DNA from: Candidatus Methylomirabilota bacterium
Lineage (GTDB): Bacteria; Methylomirabilota; Methylomirabilia; Methylomirabilales; 2-02-FULL-66-22
DNA length: 15,151 bases
Assembly (NCBI GenBank): GCA_016209725.1
Contig: JACQVO010000138.1
Coordinates: forward strand, 1-15,151
Reading direction: 5' to 3'
Every line of letters begins with the position of its first letter. Within the stretch, counting starts at the first letter, position 1. Both the position numbers and the translations under genes were made by a program. The notes beneath the pieces are model-generated. The model searched no databases. It was not told the origin of the DNA and was given only the letters and a program-made list of their open reading frames with translations. This document shows positions 7,647 to 13,998 of the stretch, one piece after another.

Positions 7647-7903
7647 CCTTTTCTCCTAAGTTCTTCCGGTGGATTCACGGTTAGCACGTTCGAGGACTTG
7701 ACGACGTAAACCGGGTTTCCCTCCGGATCCCATTCACCCTCTATCCGCCAGACCTCAGTTGCCACCAGTTTCATCTTCAAGACCGTGCCGTCACCCAGAA
7801 GATAGTTATTCCAGTGCTCGTTGGATTGCTGGACGTCGATAAGCTGAGCATCCTTTTCCGGACCCCCGGGTGGAAACCGGATTTTGCGCTTTGTCGGCGG
7901 CAT
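7643..7903 (-). CDS. Small beta-rich conserved-looking protein, first gene of the HEPN cassette
   Basis: An 86-aa protein of unknown function. It has a basic N-terminus (TKRKIRFPPGG, 4-14) and a central beta-rich part with WNNYLLGDGTVLKMKLVATEV (31-51), then IEGEWDPEGNPVYVVKSSNVLTV (54-76), and ends ELRRKG. Regular alternation of hydrophobic residues and tight DG and EGN turns suggest a small beta-barrel or sandwich, and it reads like a real conserved family rather than a chance frame. The ATG at 7903 has GGAGG five bases upstream (7909-7913); a TTG immediately before it is too close to that site. Its stop overlaps the next start in ATGA. As the first, smallest gene of the run it sits where an antitoxin often lies, but it has no visible DNA-binding helix. 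Confidence 0.7.
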   Translation of the reverse strand: MPPTKRKIRFPPGGPEKDAQLIDVQQSNEHWNNYLLGDGTVLKMKLVATEVWRIEGEWDPEGNPVYVVKSSNVLTVNPPEELRRKG

Positions 7904-8484
7904 CAAGACCTCCAGGCACGCTTGTTCAAAGGGAATGGATCATCTCTCATCCCCCGCGAGAGCGCCGAGCCCTCTCTTCTATGCGAGCCGCGAAGAACCC
8001 AACCGGCGCTCCACCGGGCGATGGAATAGGCTCGGTGGTTCTCTTGTGGGGAAGAAAAAGTGCGAGGCTCCCCACCCGACCGCCCGACCACACCGTCGTG
8101 ATAGAAGGGAACAAGGCGCCCCATGGAATCCAACGAAGAAAAGGGCGTCCAGAACCTTTCTCTCGGAACTCTCATTTTTTGGGGAGGCATTTTCGTGGAC
8201 CGTACCGGACGCAGGCCTGTGTGTCAACAGGAAATCCCATTGCCAGCCGGCGCAAACCCCATGGTCCTGCGGGGGCGATACTGGCGGCTCGCACCATGGT
8301 CTTGCCTTCCCGCTGTGGGCGTGTCCATGGACCAAGATTCTACACTTCCCTCAGAGGGGCGGCGACTCAATAATCAAGAGGGCGCTATCAGCCATTGTAT
8401 GCCATCTGGATTCGGCCCCCGTGAGATTCGCCTTGCGAAATGCACGCGAACCCTCGTATCCTGGCGGCCAACGGAGGCCACCCC
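7904..8484. other. 581-base divergent gap with no convincing gene
   Basis: This stretch lies between the start of the minus-strand cassette and the plus-strand PilZ gene. Frames are open on both strands (for example 7903-8190 minus and 8123-8602 plus), but their translations lack domain-like order and are rich in Pro, Arg, Ser and Gly. Composition is mixed, moving from about 50% to about 60% G+C. Three CCATGG-centred words occur between 8255 and 8335, two inside direct copies of CATGGTCyTGC and one inside the 10-bp palindrome GTCCATGGAC. No tRNA, RNase P, tmRNA or SRP signature was seen. It may be a decayed gene, a long leader or an unrecognised RNA. Confidence 0.4.
8433..8462 (+). promoter_or_regulatory. 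Weak candidate promoter of the PilZ gene
   Basis: TTGCGA (8433-8438) and TATCCT (8457-8462) with an 18-base spacer each match four of six sigma-70 positions. Transcription would start near 8469, just before the GGAGG at 8473-8477. This is the only reasonable pair close to the start codon. Confidence 0.25.
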
Positions 8485-9186
8485 ATGTCAGATTGGGCGA
8501 TTCAACGACGGTCCCCCCGCTACCCGATCCAGCTCCCCTTCTCCCACCAGCCCACATCTCACCGGGGCGCCGGGACCCGGGTGGGCTGGACCCGCGATCT
8601 GAGCGAAGGGGGCGCCTGTCTGGAGCTGGACGAGCACCTGCCGATCCACACGCCGCTCCACATCCGCCTCCAGACGGATCGAGGGGCCATCGAGCTGGAC
8701 GCCGAAGTGGTCTGGGAGGTAGAGGAGCAAAGGTCCGGCCGGGCGGAGGGAGGCGTCCTTCACGGCGTGGCCTTCACCCATCTCGCTCCGGATCAACTCC
8801 TCTTGCTCCGCGATCTGCTCCTTCCGCAAGGACATTCGCGGCCAGCAGGGGTCCGTGTGCCGGCAGACCTCCCCGTCACGTGTCAGCCCAGGGCTTCGGC
8901 GGGAATTGTGCTCGATGGGAGGACGGGAGATTTCAGTCGCGGCGGGCTCTTGCTCCGTCTGTCCCAGACCCTCCCGCCCGGCACACCGCTGGACCTCACC
9001 CTTCATCGTCCCAACGGACGGGTCACGGCGGAGGGAGAGATCGTCTGGGTGGAGCCGCCGGAGAAGCGGACGCCCGGGCAGCCGATCCGCCACGGCGTGC
9101 GCTTCACCGCCCTCGGCTGGTCCAGGGCGCTGTCCCTCGCGCTCCTTCTTGCCGAACCCACCGAGGAACCCTCACCAGCGCGCTGA
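8485..9186 (+). CDS. Tandem PilZ domain protein (putative cyclic-di-GMP receptor)
   Basis: Cytoplasmic 233-aa protein made of two PilZ domains in a row, with no catalytic or membrane segment. Domain 1 (about 6-115) has both ligand motifs, R8-x3-R12 (RRSPRYP) and D38-x-S40-x2-G43 (DLSEGG), so it should bind cyclic di-GMP. Domain 2 (about 120-225) keeps D149-x-S151-x2-G154 (DFSRGG) but has R124-V-P-A-D128 in place of RxxxR, so binding there is doubtful; it may be structural. The ATG at 8485 has GGAGG seven bases upstream. An earlier in-frame ATG at 8440 would add 15 residues with no ribosome site. Its neighbours do not reveal the output process (motility, polysaccharide and transcription are usual for the family). 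Confidence 0.88.
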   Translation: MSDWAIQRRSPRYPIQLPFSHQPTSHRGAGTRVGWTRDLSEGGACLELDEHLPIHTPLHIRLQTDRGAIELDAEVVWEVEEQRSGRAEGGVLHGVAFTHLAPDQLLLLRDLLLPQGHSRPAGVRVPADLPVTCQPRASAGIVLDGRTGDFSRGGLLLRLSQTLPPGTPLDLTLHRPNGRVTAEGEIVWVEPPEKRTPGQPIRHGVRFTALGWSRALSLALLLAEPTEEPSPAR

Positions 9187-9382
9187 TCGGCACGATGATC
9201 CCCTCAAGGCTCCGGTTGTGCGGTGGTTGCTCATTTTCGTGCCGTCGCCCAATGATCCGCCTTCCTCGCCTCTGATACATTGGCCCGCTCAATGCCACGT
9301 TCGGGAGAACCGGCTTGACAGTGAGCGGACCCACTGGGACAATCCGCCCACAGGATCCTCGCCTCTCCGGGGAGTCGCCATC
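9187..9382 (+). promoter_or_regulatory. PilZ-ychF gap with a near-consensus promoter at 9316-9344
   Basis: TTGACA (9316-9321) is a perfect -35 box; GACAAT (9339-9344) matches four of six -10 positions; the spacer is exactly 17 bases. Predicted transcription begins near 9351, about 32 bases before the ychF ATG, with GGGGAG (9369-9374) eight bases ahead of the start. This is the best promoter in the window and would also serve the alcohol dehydrogenase by read-through. The first 120 bases of the gap hold nothing I can identify. Confidence 0.6.
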
Positions 9383-10477
9383 ATGCGCATCGGCATCATC
9401 GGCCTGCCGGCCACGGGAAAGACGACGCTGTTCAACCTCCTCTGCCTGGCGGGCGGAGGCCACGTCGGCCACCACGGCACAAACGAGCCATCGGTGGCCG
9501 TCGTGAGGGTGCCTGACTTGCGTCTGGAGCGGCTGGCGTCCCTGATCTTCAAGCCCAGGAAGGTCACCCACGCCACCATGGAGTTCGTGGACTTCGTGGC
9601 CCTCACCCGCGGCGCCGGGAAGGGGGAGGGGCTGGGCAGCCATTACCTGGCCCAGATGCGCCAGGTGGATGTCCTCCTGCATGTCCTGCGCGATTTCGAC
9701 GACCCGGAGATCGCCCACGTCGAGGGCAAGGTGGACGCGGCGCGGGACGCCGTTCTCGTGAACACGGAGCTTTTGCTGGCGGACCTGGACGTCGTGGAGA
9801 AGCGCATCGGGCGCCTGGAGGCGGACCTGCGCAAGATCAAGAGGGACGAGGCCGTCAAGGAACTGGAACTCCTGAAGCGCTGCCATGCCTGGCTCGTGGA
9901 AGAGAAGCCGATCCGAGACCTGGCCCTCACCGAGGACGACCAGAAGGTCCTGCGGGGATTCACCCTGCTGACGGCCAGGCCGATGCTCCTCCTTCTCAAC
10001 ATCTCCGAGGGAAAGCTGGGCAAACCCGACCCGACCCAGGAGCGCCTGCAGCGCGCCCTGGGGGGGAAGGGTGTTTCCCTGCTCCAGCTCTGCGTCAAGG
10101 TGGAGTGGGAAGTGGCGCAACTGCCCCCCGAGGATGCGGAGGTGTTCCGGAAGGATCTCGGCCTGCACGCGGGCGGCTTCGCCGAGGTCCTGCGGGCCTG
10201 CTTCGGCCTGTTGGGCCTCATCACCTTCTACACCGGCGAGGGGGGAGAGGAGACGCGTGCCTGGACCATCCCGGCAGGCGCCACGGCGCTCAAGGCCGCC
10301 GGCGCCGTCCACAGCGATCTGGAGCGGGGGTTCATCCGTGCCGAGGTCGTGAACTGTGCGGAGCTGGAGGCCGCCGGCTCCCTGGCCACGGCAAAGAAGA
10401 AGGGCATCCTCCGGGTCGAGGGGAAAGAATACCGGGTGGCCGATGGCGATGTCATCAGCGTCCGGTTCAATGTGTGA
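9383..10477 (+). CDS. ychF: Divergent YchF/OLA1-family P-loop NTPase
   Basis: YchF proteins are Obg-related ATPases that bind ribosomes and act in stress and translation control. The 364-aa length is normal. G1 is GLPATGKTT (7-15) instead of the usual GLPNVGKST. The switch region keeps only FVDFVALTRGAGKGEGLGSHYL (68-89), where D70-x-x-A73 replaces the usual DIAG, so the G3 glycine is lost. The NxxE motif that favours ATP is present (N206-I-S-E209). The helical insert covers about 125-190, and the C-terminal TGS domain about 276-364 (LITFYTGEGGEETRAWTIP to DGDVISVRFNV) is well conserved. The familiar YPFCTIEPN segment after G1 is replaced by GGGHVGHHGTNEPS. It is either the lineage's YchF or a diverged paralogue. 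The ATG at 9383 has GGGGAG upstream; longer in-frame extensions are out-of-frame shadow of the PilZ gene. Confidence 0.9.
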   Translation: MRIGIIGLPATGKTTLFNLLCLAGGGHVGHHGTNEPSVAVVRVPDLRLERLASLIFKPRKVTHATMEFVDFVALTRGAGKGEGLGSHYLAQMRQVDVLLHVLRDFDDPEIAHVEGKVDAARDAVLVNTELLLADLDVVEKRIGRLEADLRKIKRDEAVKELELLKRCHAWLVEEKPIRDLALTEDDQKVLRGFTLLTARPMLLLLNISEGKLGKPDPTQERLQRALGGKGVSLLQLCVKVEWEVAQLPPEDAEVFRKDLGLHAGGFAEVLRACFGLLGLITFYTGEGGEETRAWTIPAGATALKAAGAVHSDLERGFIRAEVVNCAELEAAGSLATAKKKGILRVEGKEYRVADGDVISVRFNV

Positions 10478-10491
10478 GCCCCCTCACCCTC

Positions 10492-10540
10492 CCCTCTCCC
10501 CCACCGGGTACCCTCAGGGTGGGGTACCCGGGGGAGAGGG
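10492..10540. repeat. Hairpin repeat of the CCCTCTCCC type
   Basis: CCCTCTCCCCC (10492-10502) pairs with GGGGGAGAGGG (10530-10540). Inside it GGGTACCC (10506-10513) pairs with GGGTACCC (10522-10529), leaving a three-base bulge and an eight-base loop (10514-10521). Flanking CCCTCACCC and AAGGGAGAAGGG extend the symmetry imperfectly. The style matches interspersed intergenic palindromes common in many GC-rich genomes. It has no T-run, so it is more likely a mobile repeat or an mRNA-stability hairpin between ychF and the dehydrogenase than a terminator. Confidence 0.75.
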
Positions 10541-10565
10541 CAAGGGAGAAGGGCAGGAGGAAGTG

Positions 10566-11651
10566 ATGAAAGGATTGGTCCTCTTCTCCGACGGTTCCTA
10601 CGCGCTCAAGGAGGTGCCCGAGCCGCAGGTCGGCAGGAACGTCTACGCCCCGCAGGATGTCCTGATCGAGGTGGCCTACTGCGGCATCTGCGGGAGCGAC
10701 GTCCACAAGTGGAAGGACTCGGACAAGAAGGGAGTGAGCAGCCCCACATCGGCGGTCGTCACGGGCCATGAGATCGTGGGGACCGTGAAGGCCGCGGGCC
10801 CCGAGGTGGCCGACGTGAAGGCCGGCGACCGCGTGGTGTGCGAGCTGGTCACCTTCTACTGCGGGCGCTGCGTCAACTGCCAGACCGGGCGGATCAACAT
10901 CTGCTGCAACATGCCCTCCATGCAGCAGCGGGCCCACTACGTCACGGGCGGGGGCTACGCCCGCTACACGGTCTGGCCGGCCAAGCACGTCCACGACCTG
11001 CCCCCCGGCATCTCTCTGGAAGAAGGGACGCTGATCGAGCCGACGGCGGGATCCGTCCACAGTATGATCGAGCGGATGAAGGTCCGGGCCGGCGAATCGG
11101 TCATCATCCTGGGGCCGGGGGCGCGGGGCCTGATCCTGCTCCAGATCGCCAAGGCCTGCGGGGCCTCCCCGGTCGTGATCACCGGCCTCACCCGGGACGA
11201 GCGGACCCGTCTCGCCTTGGCGAGACAGCTCGGCGCCGACGAGGTCATCAACGTGGAGGCGGTGGACCTGGTGCAGCGGGTCAAGGACCTCACGGGCGGC
11301 ATCGGCTTCGACGTGGTGATCGAGAATACCGGCGCGGCCAGCGCCGTCGAGCAATCCCTGGACATCGCGCGAAACGGCGGCCGCATCCTCATCTCGGGCG
11401 GGGGCATCCGGGGTGGGATCATGGCCCAATTGGACACCCGCAAGATCATCGTGAAGGAGCTGGAGCTGTACGGCGAGATCTCCCACGTCTGGACCTCGTG
11501 GAAGACCGCCATCAAGCTGGTCGCCGAGGGGAGGGTCCGGGTGAAACCGCTGCTCTCCCACATCTACCCATTGGAGAAATGGGAGGAGGCCTTCGACCTG
11601 GCCGCCACCAGTCCGGAGGCGTTGCGGGTGGCGATCAATCCTGGCGGTTAA
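10566..11651 (+). CDS. Zinc-dependent medium-chain alcohol dehydrogenase
   Basis: NAD(P)-dependent oxidation of an alcohol or polyol, in the threonine/sorbitol dehydrogenase branch of the medium-chain family; 361 aa, normal length. Catalytic zinc ligands are visible: C39 (YCGICGSDVH), H68-E69 (TGHEIVG) and E158 (LIEPTAG). The structural zinc site has its four cysteines, C99, C102, C105 and C113 (CGRCVNC then CC). The Rossmann fold begins VIILGPGARGLILLQ (179-193) with GxGxxG at 183-188. The end of the second strand is GLTRDE rather than the acidic residue that marks NAD preference, so NADP use is possible. AGGAGG lies five bases before the ATG. It follows ychF by 88 bases across a hairpin repeat and is closed by a strong hairpin terminator. 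The substrate cannot be assigned. Confidence 0.92.
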   Translation: MKGLVLFSDGSYALKEVPEPQVGRNVYAPQDVLIEVAYCGICGSDVHKWKDSDKKGVSSPTSAVVTGHEIVGTVKAAGPEVADVKAGDRVVCELVTFYCGRCVNCQTGRINICCNMPSMQQRAHYVTGGGYARYTVWPAKHVHDLPPGISLEEGTLIEPTAGSVHSMIERMKVRAGESVIILGPGARGLILLQIAKACGASPVVITGLTRDERTRLALARQLGADEVINVEAVDLVQRVKDLTGGIGFDVVIENTGAASAVEQSLDIARNGGRILISGGGIRGGIMAQLDTRKIIVKELELYGEISHVWTSWKTAIKLVAEGRVRVKPLLSHIYPLEKWEEAFDLAATSPEALRVAINPGG

Positions 11652-11886
11652 GGACAACTGCGTTCGGCAGTTCGGCTGGTCGGCAGATCGCGAACCATCG
11701 AATCCGCCAAAGGCTGAAACAGTCGAACGCTCTTCAGAATCTCCCGCGTGGCCAAGTCCCATAGGACCACGGGTTCCCGACCATCGAAATGACCACGGGC
11801 TGCAGGACATCCTGCAGCCCGTGGTTGCGTTTTGGCCTCCGGAGGACGGACCGCCCAGCGGTCACCCCTCCCCCGGGCTGCTGGGA
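11652..11886. other. Convergent gap after the alcohol dehydrogenase
   Basis: These 235 bases hold a small hairpin right after the stop (AACTGC 11656-11661 with GCAGTT 11667-11672) and the long terminator hairpin described separately. The word GACCACGGG occurs twice, near 11765 and at 11791. A minus-strand frame reads VVLWDLATREILKS, like a single WD-repeat blade, but nothing around it supports a gene. Confidence 0.4.
11792..11835. terminator. Strong hairpin terminator, perhaps bidirectional
   Basis: ACCACGGGCTGCAGG (11792-11806) and its exact complement (11811-11825) form a perfect 15-bp stem around the four-base loop ACAT. TGCGTTTT follows on the plus strand, giving a modest T-run for ending the ychF-dehydrogenase transcript. 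On the minus strand the exit side reads CATTTCG, a poorer run, so the small exported-protein gene converging from the right might also stop here. Confidence 0.75.
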
Positions 11887-12369
11887 TCACCGCGGAGGAC
11901 TGTACGGAGGGGGTGCCGGAGGCGGCGGGAGCGCCGTCGGAGCCGGTGAAGGTCCTCCCGGTGCTGGCGGGGGGGCCGACCCTCCGCTGGGGGTGGGGGG
12001 AGCGGATGCTCCCCCACCAGGCGGAGCCGACGGGCCGGGGGGTCCGGCAGCGGCCGGTGCACCAGGCGCCGCGGGCGCCCCAGGGGCACCTGGCGGTCCA
12101 CCCGCAGGCGCCTGTGGTCCGGCCGGCGCGGTCGCGGGCGGCGAGTAGAACGGGGGAAGCGTCGAGCGAAGACGCTCGATCCTGGTCACCTGCGCCTTCG
12201 GGAATTTGAGATCCCCTCCCGGACGGACGACCACCACCAAGTCACCCTCTTCGTGGGTCTCGGTCCCCCAGAAGCTCCGGCCGTCGGTGAGATAGACAGT
12301 GTCACCCCAGGCGGTGGTTGCCACGACCACGCCCACCAGGACCACGGCGGCAATCCATACTGTACGCAT
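11887..12369 (-). CDS. Exported protein with a small beta domain and collagen-like Pro/Gly/Ala tail
   Basis: A 160-aa protein of unknown function. A signal peptide is clear: MRTVWIAAVVLVGVVVATTAWG with likely cleavage after G22. Residues 23-68 form a beta-rich domain (DTVYLTDGRSFWGTETHEEG, then DLVVVVRPGGDLKFPKAQVTRIERL), like the small exported domains that begin D-x-hhLxDGR/K and end hxxxxIxxIE. From 72 to the end the chain is almost entirely Pro, Ala, Gly and Ser with GAPGAP-type runs, suggesting an extended surface or periplasmic segment. The ATG at 12369 is chosen because the signal peptide starts there and a GGGGGG run precedes it; upstream codons belong to the ATTCG repeat element. It converges with the alcohol dehydrogenase. 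The tail is not true Gly-X-Y throughout. Confidence 0.75.
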   Translation of the reverse strand: MRTVWIAAVVLVGVVVATTAWGDTVYLTDGRSFWGTETHEEGDLVVVVRPGGDLKFPKAQVTRIERLRSTLPPFYSPPATAPAGPQAPAGGPPGAPGAPAAPGAPAAAGPPGPSAPPGGGASAPPTPSGGSAPPPAPGGPSPAPTALPPPPAPPPYSPPR

Positions 12370-12396
12370 CGGACGTCCCCCCTTTCCCGCGCATAA

Positions 12397-12508
12397 CGAA
12401 ATGTCGAATGGTGAATACCGAATATCGAATGACGAACGCCCAAAGGTATCCGTTCCTGAGCGTCTCTCATTCGAAATTCGCCATTCGAAATTCGACATTC
12501 GATATTCT
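12397..12508. repeat. ATTCG-rich inverted-repeat element
   Basis: Two arms built from short ATTCG/CGAAT words face each other: left about 12397-12437, right about 12468-12508. The best match is GAATATCGAATG (12420-12431) against its exact complement (12496-12507). Within each arm TCGAAT or ATTCGA recurs every 7-15 bases. The central 30 bases (12438-12467) are unrelated. The arms are A+T-rich in a GC-rich setting. It lies between the HAD pseudogene and the exported-protein gene, and could form a long hairpin that ends the operon transcript. It resembles interspersed palindromic elements rather than a coding region. Confidence 0.75.
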
Positions 12509-12564
12509 AGACCATCCCTTCCGCTCGGTTCAGACTCCGCTTGGTTGGGGCCTCGGCCAGCAAA

Positions 12565-13199
12565 TCACTCCCCCGAACGCCTCCCCCGTGCGAGGACGTG
12601 CTCCCATAGGACCTCCGCCACCCCGTCGGCGTTGTGGCTTGGAGCCAGGACCCTCGCCGCCCGCTTCAGGTCGCCGTGGGCATTGCCCATGGCCACGCCA
12701 AGGCCGGCAACCTGGATCATCTCCAGCAGGATCTTGACGGGGTCAGCCGGCTGGCCGTCGAGGAAACGTGTCAGGTCTCCCACGACAACTTGCTCCACCC
12801 CGTCCTTGCGGGCGGATTCCCGGGACGTCTCGCTGACCCGCTCGACGTAGACCTCCTCGCCGAGGTACAGGTTGACGCGCAGCCCCTGCGCCCGCGCCAG
12901 GCGCAGTCCCCTGAGCGCCTGGTGCTTCGGCAGGCGCGCAGAGAAGAGATACTCCCCGCTCGCCGGATCCTGGATGCGCGCGCCGTTGCACAGGATGAGG
13001 GGCGCGTCGGCTCCGATCCGTCCGGCGTAGGGCAGCGCGGAGGCATACAACCGGCCGTGGCCAGGGTCACGCGGATGCCGGCGGCCTTCGCGTCCTCCAG
13101 CGCCCGCAGGGTCGCCGGGGAGATGCGCCGTTCGCGATCCACCAGGGTCCCATCCACATCCAGGACGATCAGCCGATAGCCCGTGTCAGCGGATGGCAT
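12565..13199 (-). pseudogene. Cof-type HAD phosphatase, frameshifted and internally deleted
   Basis: HAD-superfamily sugar-phosphate phosphatases of the Cof type are 260-290 aa; about 212 codons are left here. The N-terminal part (13199 to about 13055) has motif I D14-V-D16-G-T and runs to the motif II strand VTLAT. There the frame breaks: GCCACGGCCGGTTGTATGCC needs one more G (GCCACGGGCCGG) to give the family's ATGRLYASALPYA, which appears intact in the next frame (13050 down to 12565). Further on, DPVKILLEMIQVAGLGVAMGNA joins the cap-domain end directly to the segment after motif IV. The motif III lysine and GDxxND metal site (roughly 65-75 residues) are missing, with a junction near 12721-12732. 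The frameshift could be a sequencing error, but the deletion would still inactivate it. It overlaps the isomerase gene by 14 bases. Confidence 0.85.
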
Positions 13200-13998
13200 A
13201 CCCGGCCTTCAGCAGATCCTGCCGGAGGTCCCCGATGCGGCCCAGCGCCCTGTCCGTGTCGCCCTGCGGGGTGAACTCGAACCCGATGCTGCCGGCGTAT
13301 CCGGCATCCGCCAGCGCGCGCAGGATATTCCCGTAGTGCAGCTCTCCCGTCCCCGGCTCGTGCCGCCCGGGGACATCCGCCGCGTGGATGTGGCCCACCA
13401 GGGGGAGATGCCGCCGCAGGGTCTCTATCACGTTCCCTTCCATGATCTGCATGTGGTACACATCGTACAGCAGGCGGATGGAGCGGCTCCCCACCTCCGC
13501 CAGGATGGCGAACCCCTCCCTCGCGCTGTCCAGGAAGTACCCCGGATGATCCACGCGGGTGTTCAGGGGCTCCAGCAGGAGCGTGATCCCCGCCCGCTCC
13601 GCCAGGGGCGCCAGGGCCGCCAGGCCCCTCACCACGTTGTCCCGCTTCTGGGCCGGCGTCAGGTCGGACCGGCTGGGCCGCGCGGACCCATCGGGCAAGA
13701 GCTCGTCGGTCAGCAGCATGAGCCGGTCGCAGTCGAGCCGGCGGGCCACCTCGACCGAGCGCCGGACCTCTTCCGTGTACAGCGTCCACTCCTGGGGATC
13801 CACCAAGGAGCCCTTGCGGTGTCCGCTGAATGTGGCCACGCCGACCCCCTGGTCCACGACCTTCCGCAAGGCGTCCAGATCCTTCCCGCCCCACCCCCAG
13901 AATTCCACCGCCGTGAAGCCGGCCTGCTGGACCCGCACGGCCCTCTCGGCGAAATCCAGTTCCGGGTAGATCATCTCCAGGCAAATGGCGAATCTCAC
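13186..13998 (-). CDS. hyi: Hydroxypyruvate isomerase-like TIM-barrel protein
   Basis: Xylose-isomerase-like TIM barrel, 270 aa, of the Hyi group that interconverts hydroxypyruvate and tartronate semialdehyde or related sugar acids in the cytoplasm. Family marks: AVEFWGW (30-36), E143 in LLLEPLNTRVDHPGYFL (140-156), YDVYHMQIMEGN (178-189), HIHAADVPGRHEPGTGEL (203-220) and E241 in GFEFTP. E143 and E241 correspond to the two catalytic glutamates of the E. coli enzyme (Glu142 and Glu240, from memory). The GTG at 13998 overlaps the ATPase stop as GTGA, with GGGAGG seven bases upstream. The open frame continues upstream but only as a shadow of the ATPase. It lies between an ABC ATPase and the HAD pseudogene, so import and isomerisation of a sugar acid are probably linked. 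Other substrates remain possible. Confidence 0.85.
   Translation of the reverse strand: MRFAICLEMIYPELDFAERAVRVQQAGFTAVEFWGWGGKDLDALRKVVDQGVGVATFSGHRKGSLVDPQEWTLYTEEVRRSVEVARRLDCDRLMLLTDELLPDGSARPSRSDLTPAQKRDNVVRGLAALAPLAERAGITLLLEPLNTRVDHPGYFLDSAREGFAILAEVGSRSIRLLYDVYHMQIMEGNVIETLRRHLPLVGHIHAADVPGRHEPGTGELHYGNILRALADAGYAGSIGFEFTPQGDTDRALGRIGDLRQDLLKAGYAIR

Noticed and set aside
7903..8190. 95-codon minus-strand frame upstream of the cassette
   Set aside because: Arg/Ser/Pro-rich, without ordered hydrophobic pattern, and it overlaps the cassette's ribosome site.
8123..8602. 159-codon plus-strand frame entering the PilZ gene
   Set aside because: Runs out of frame into a clearly coding PilZ region and shows no domain features.
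11648..11890. Minus-strand frame containing VVLWDLATREILKS, like a WD-repeat blade
   Set aside because: A single blade-like stretch only, no ribosome site, and it overlaps a terminator hairpin; could be a relic but cannot be supported.
12397..12508. Regularly repeated ATTCG words as a CRISPR array
   Set aside because: Units are 7-15 bases with no unique spacers, arms face each other, and no cas genes are nearby.
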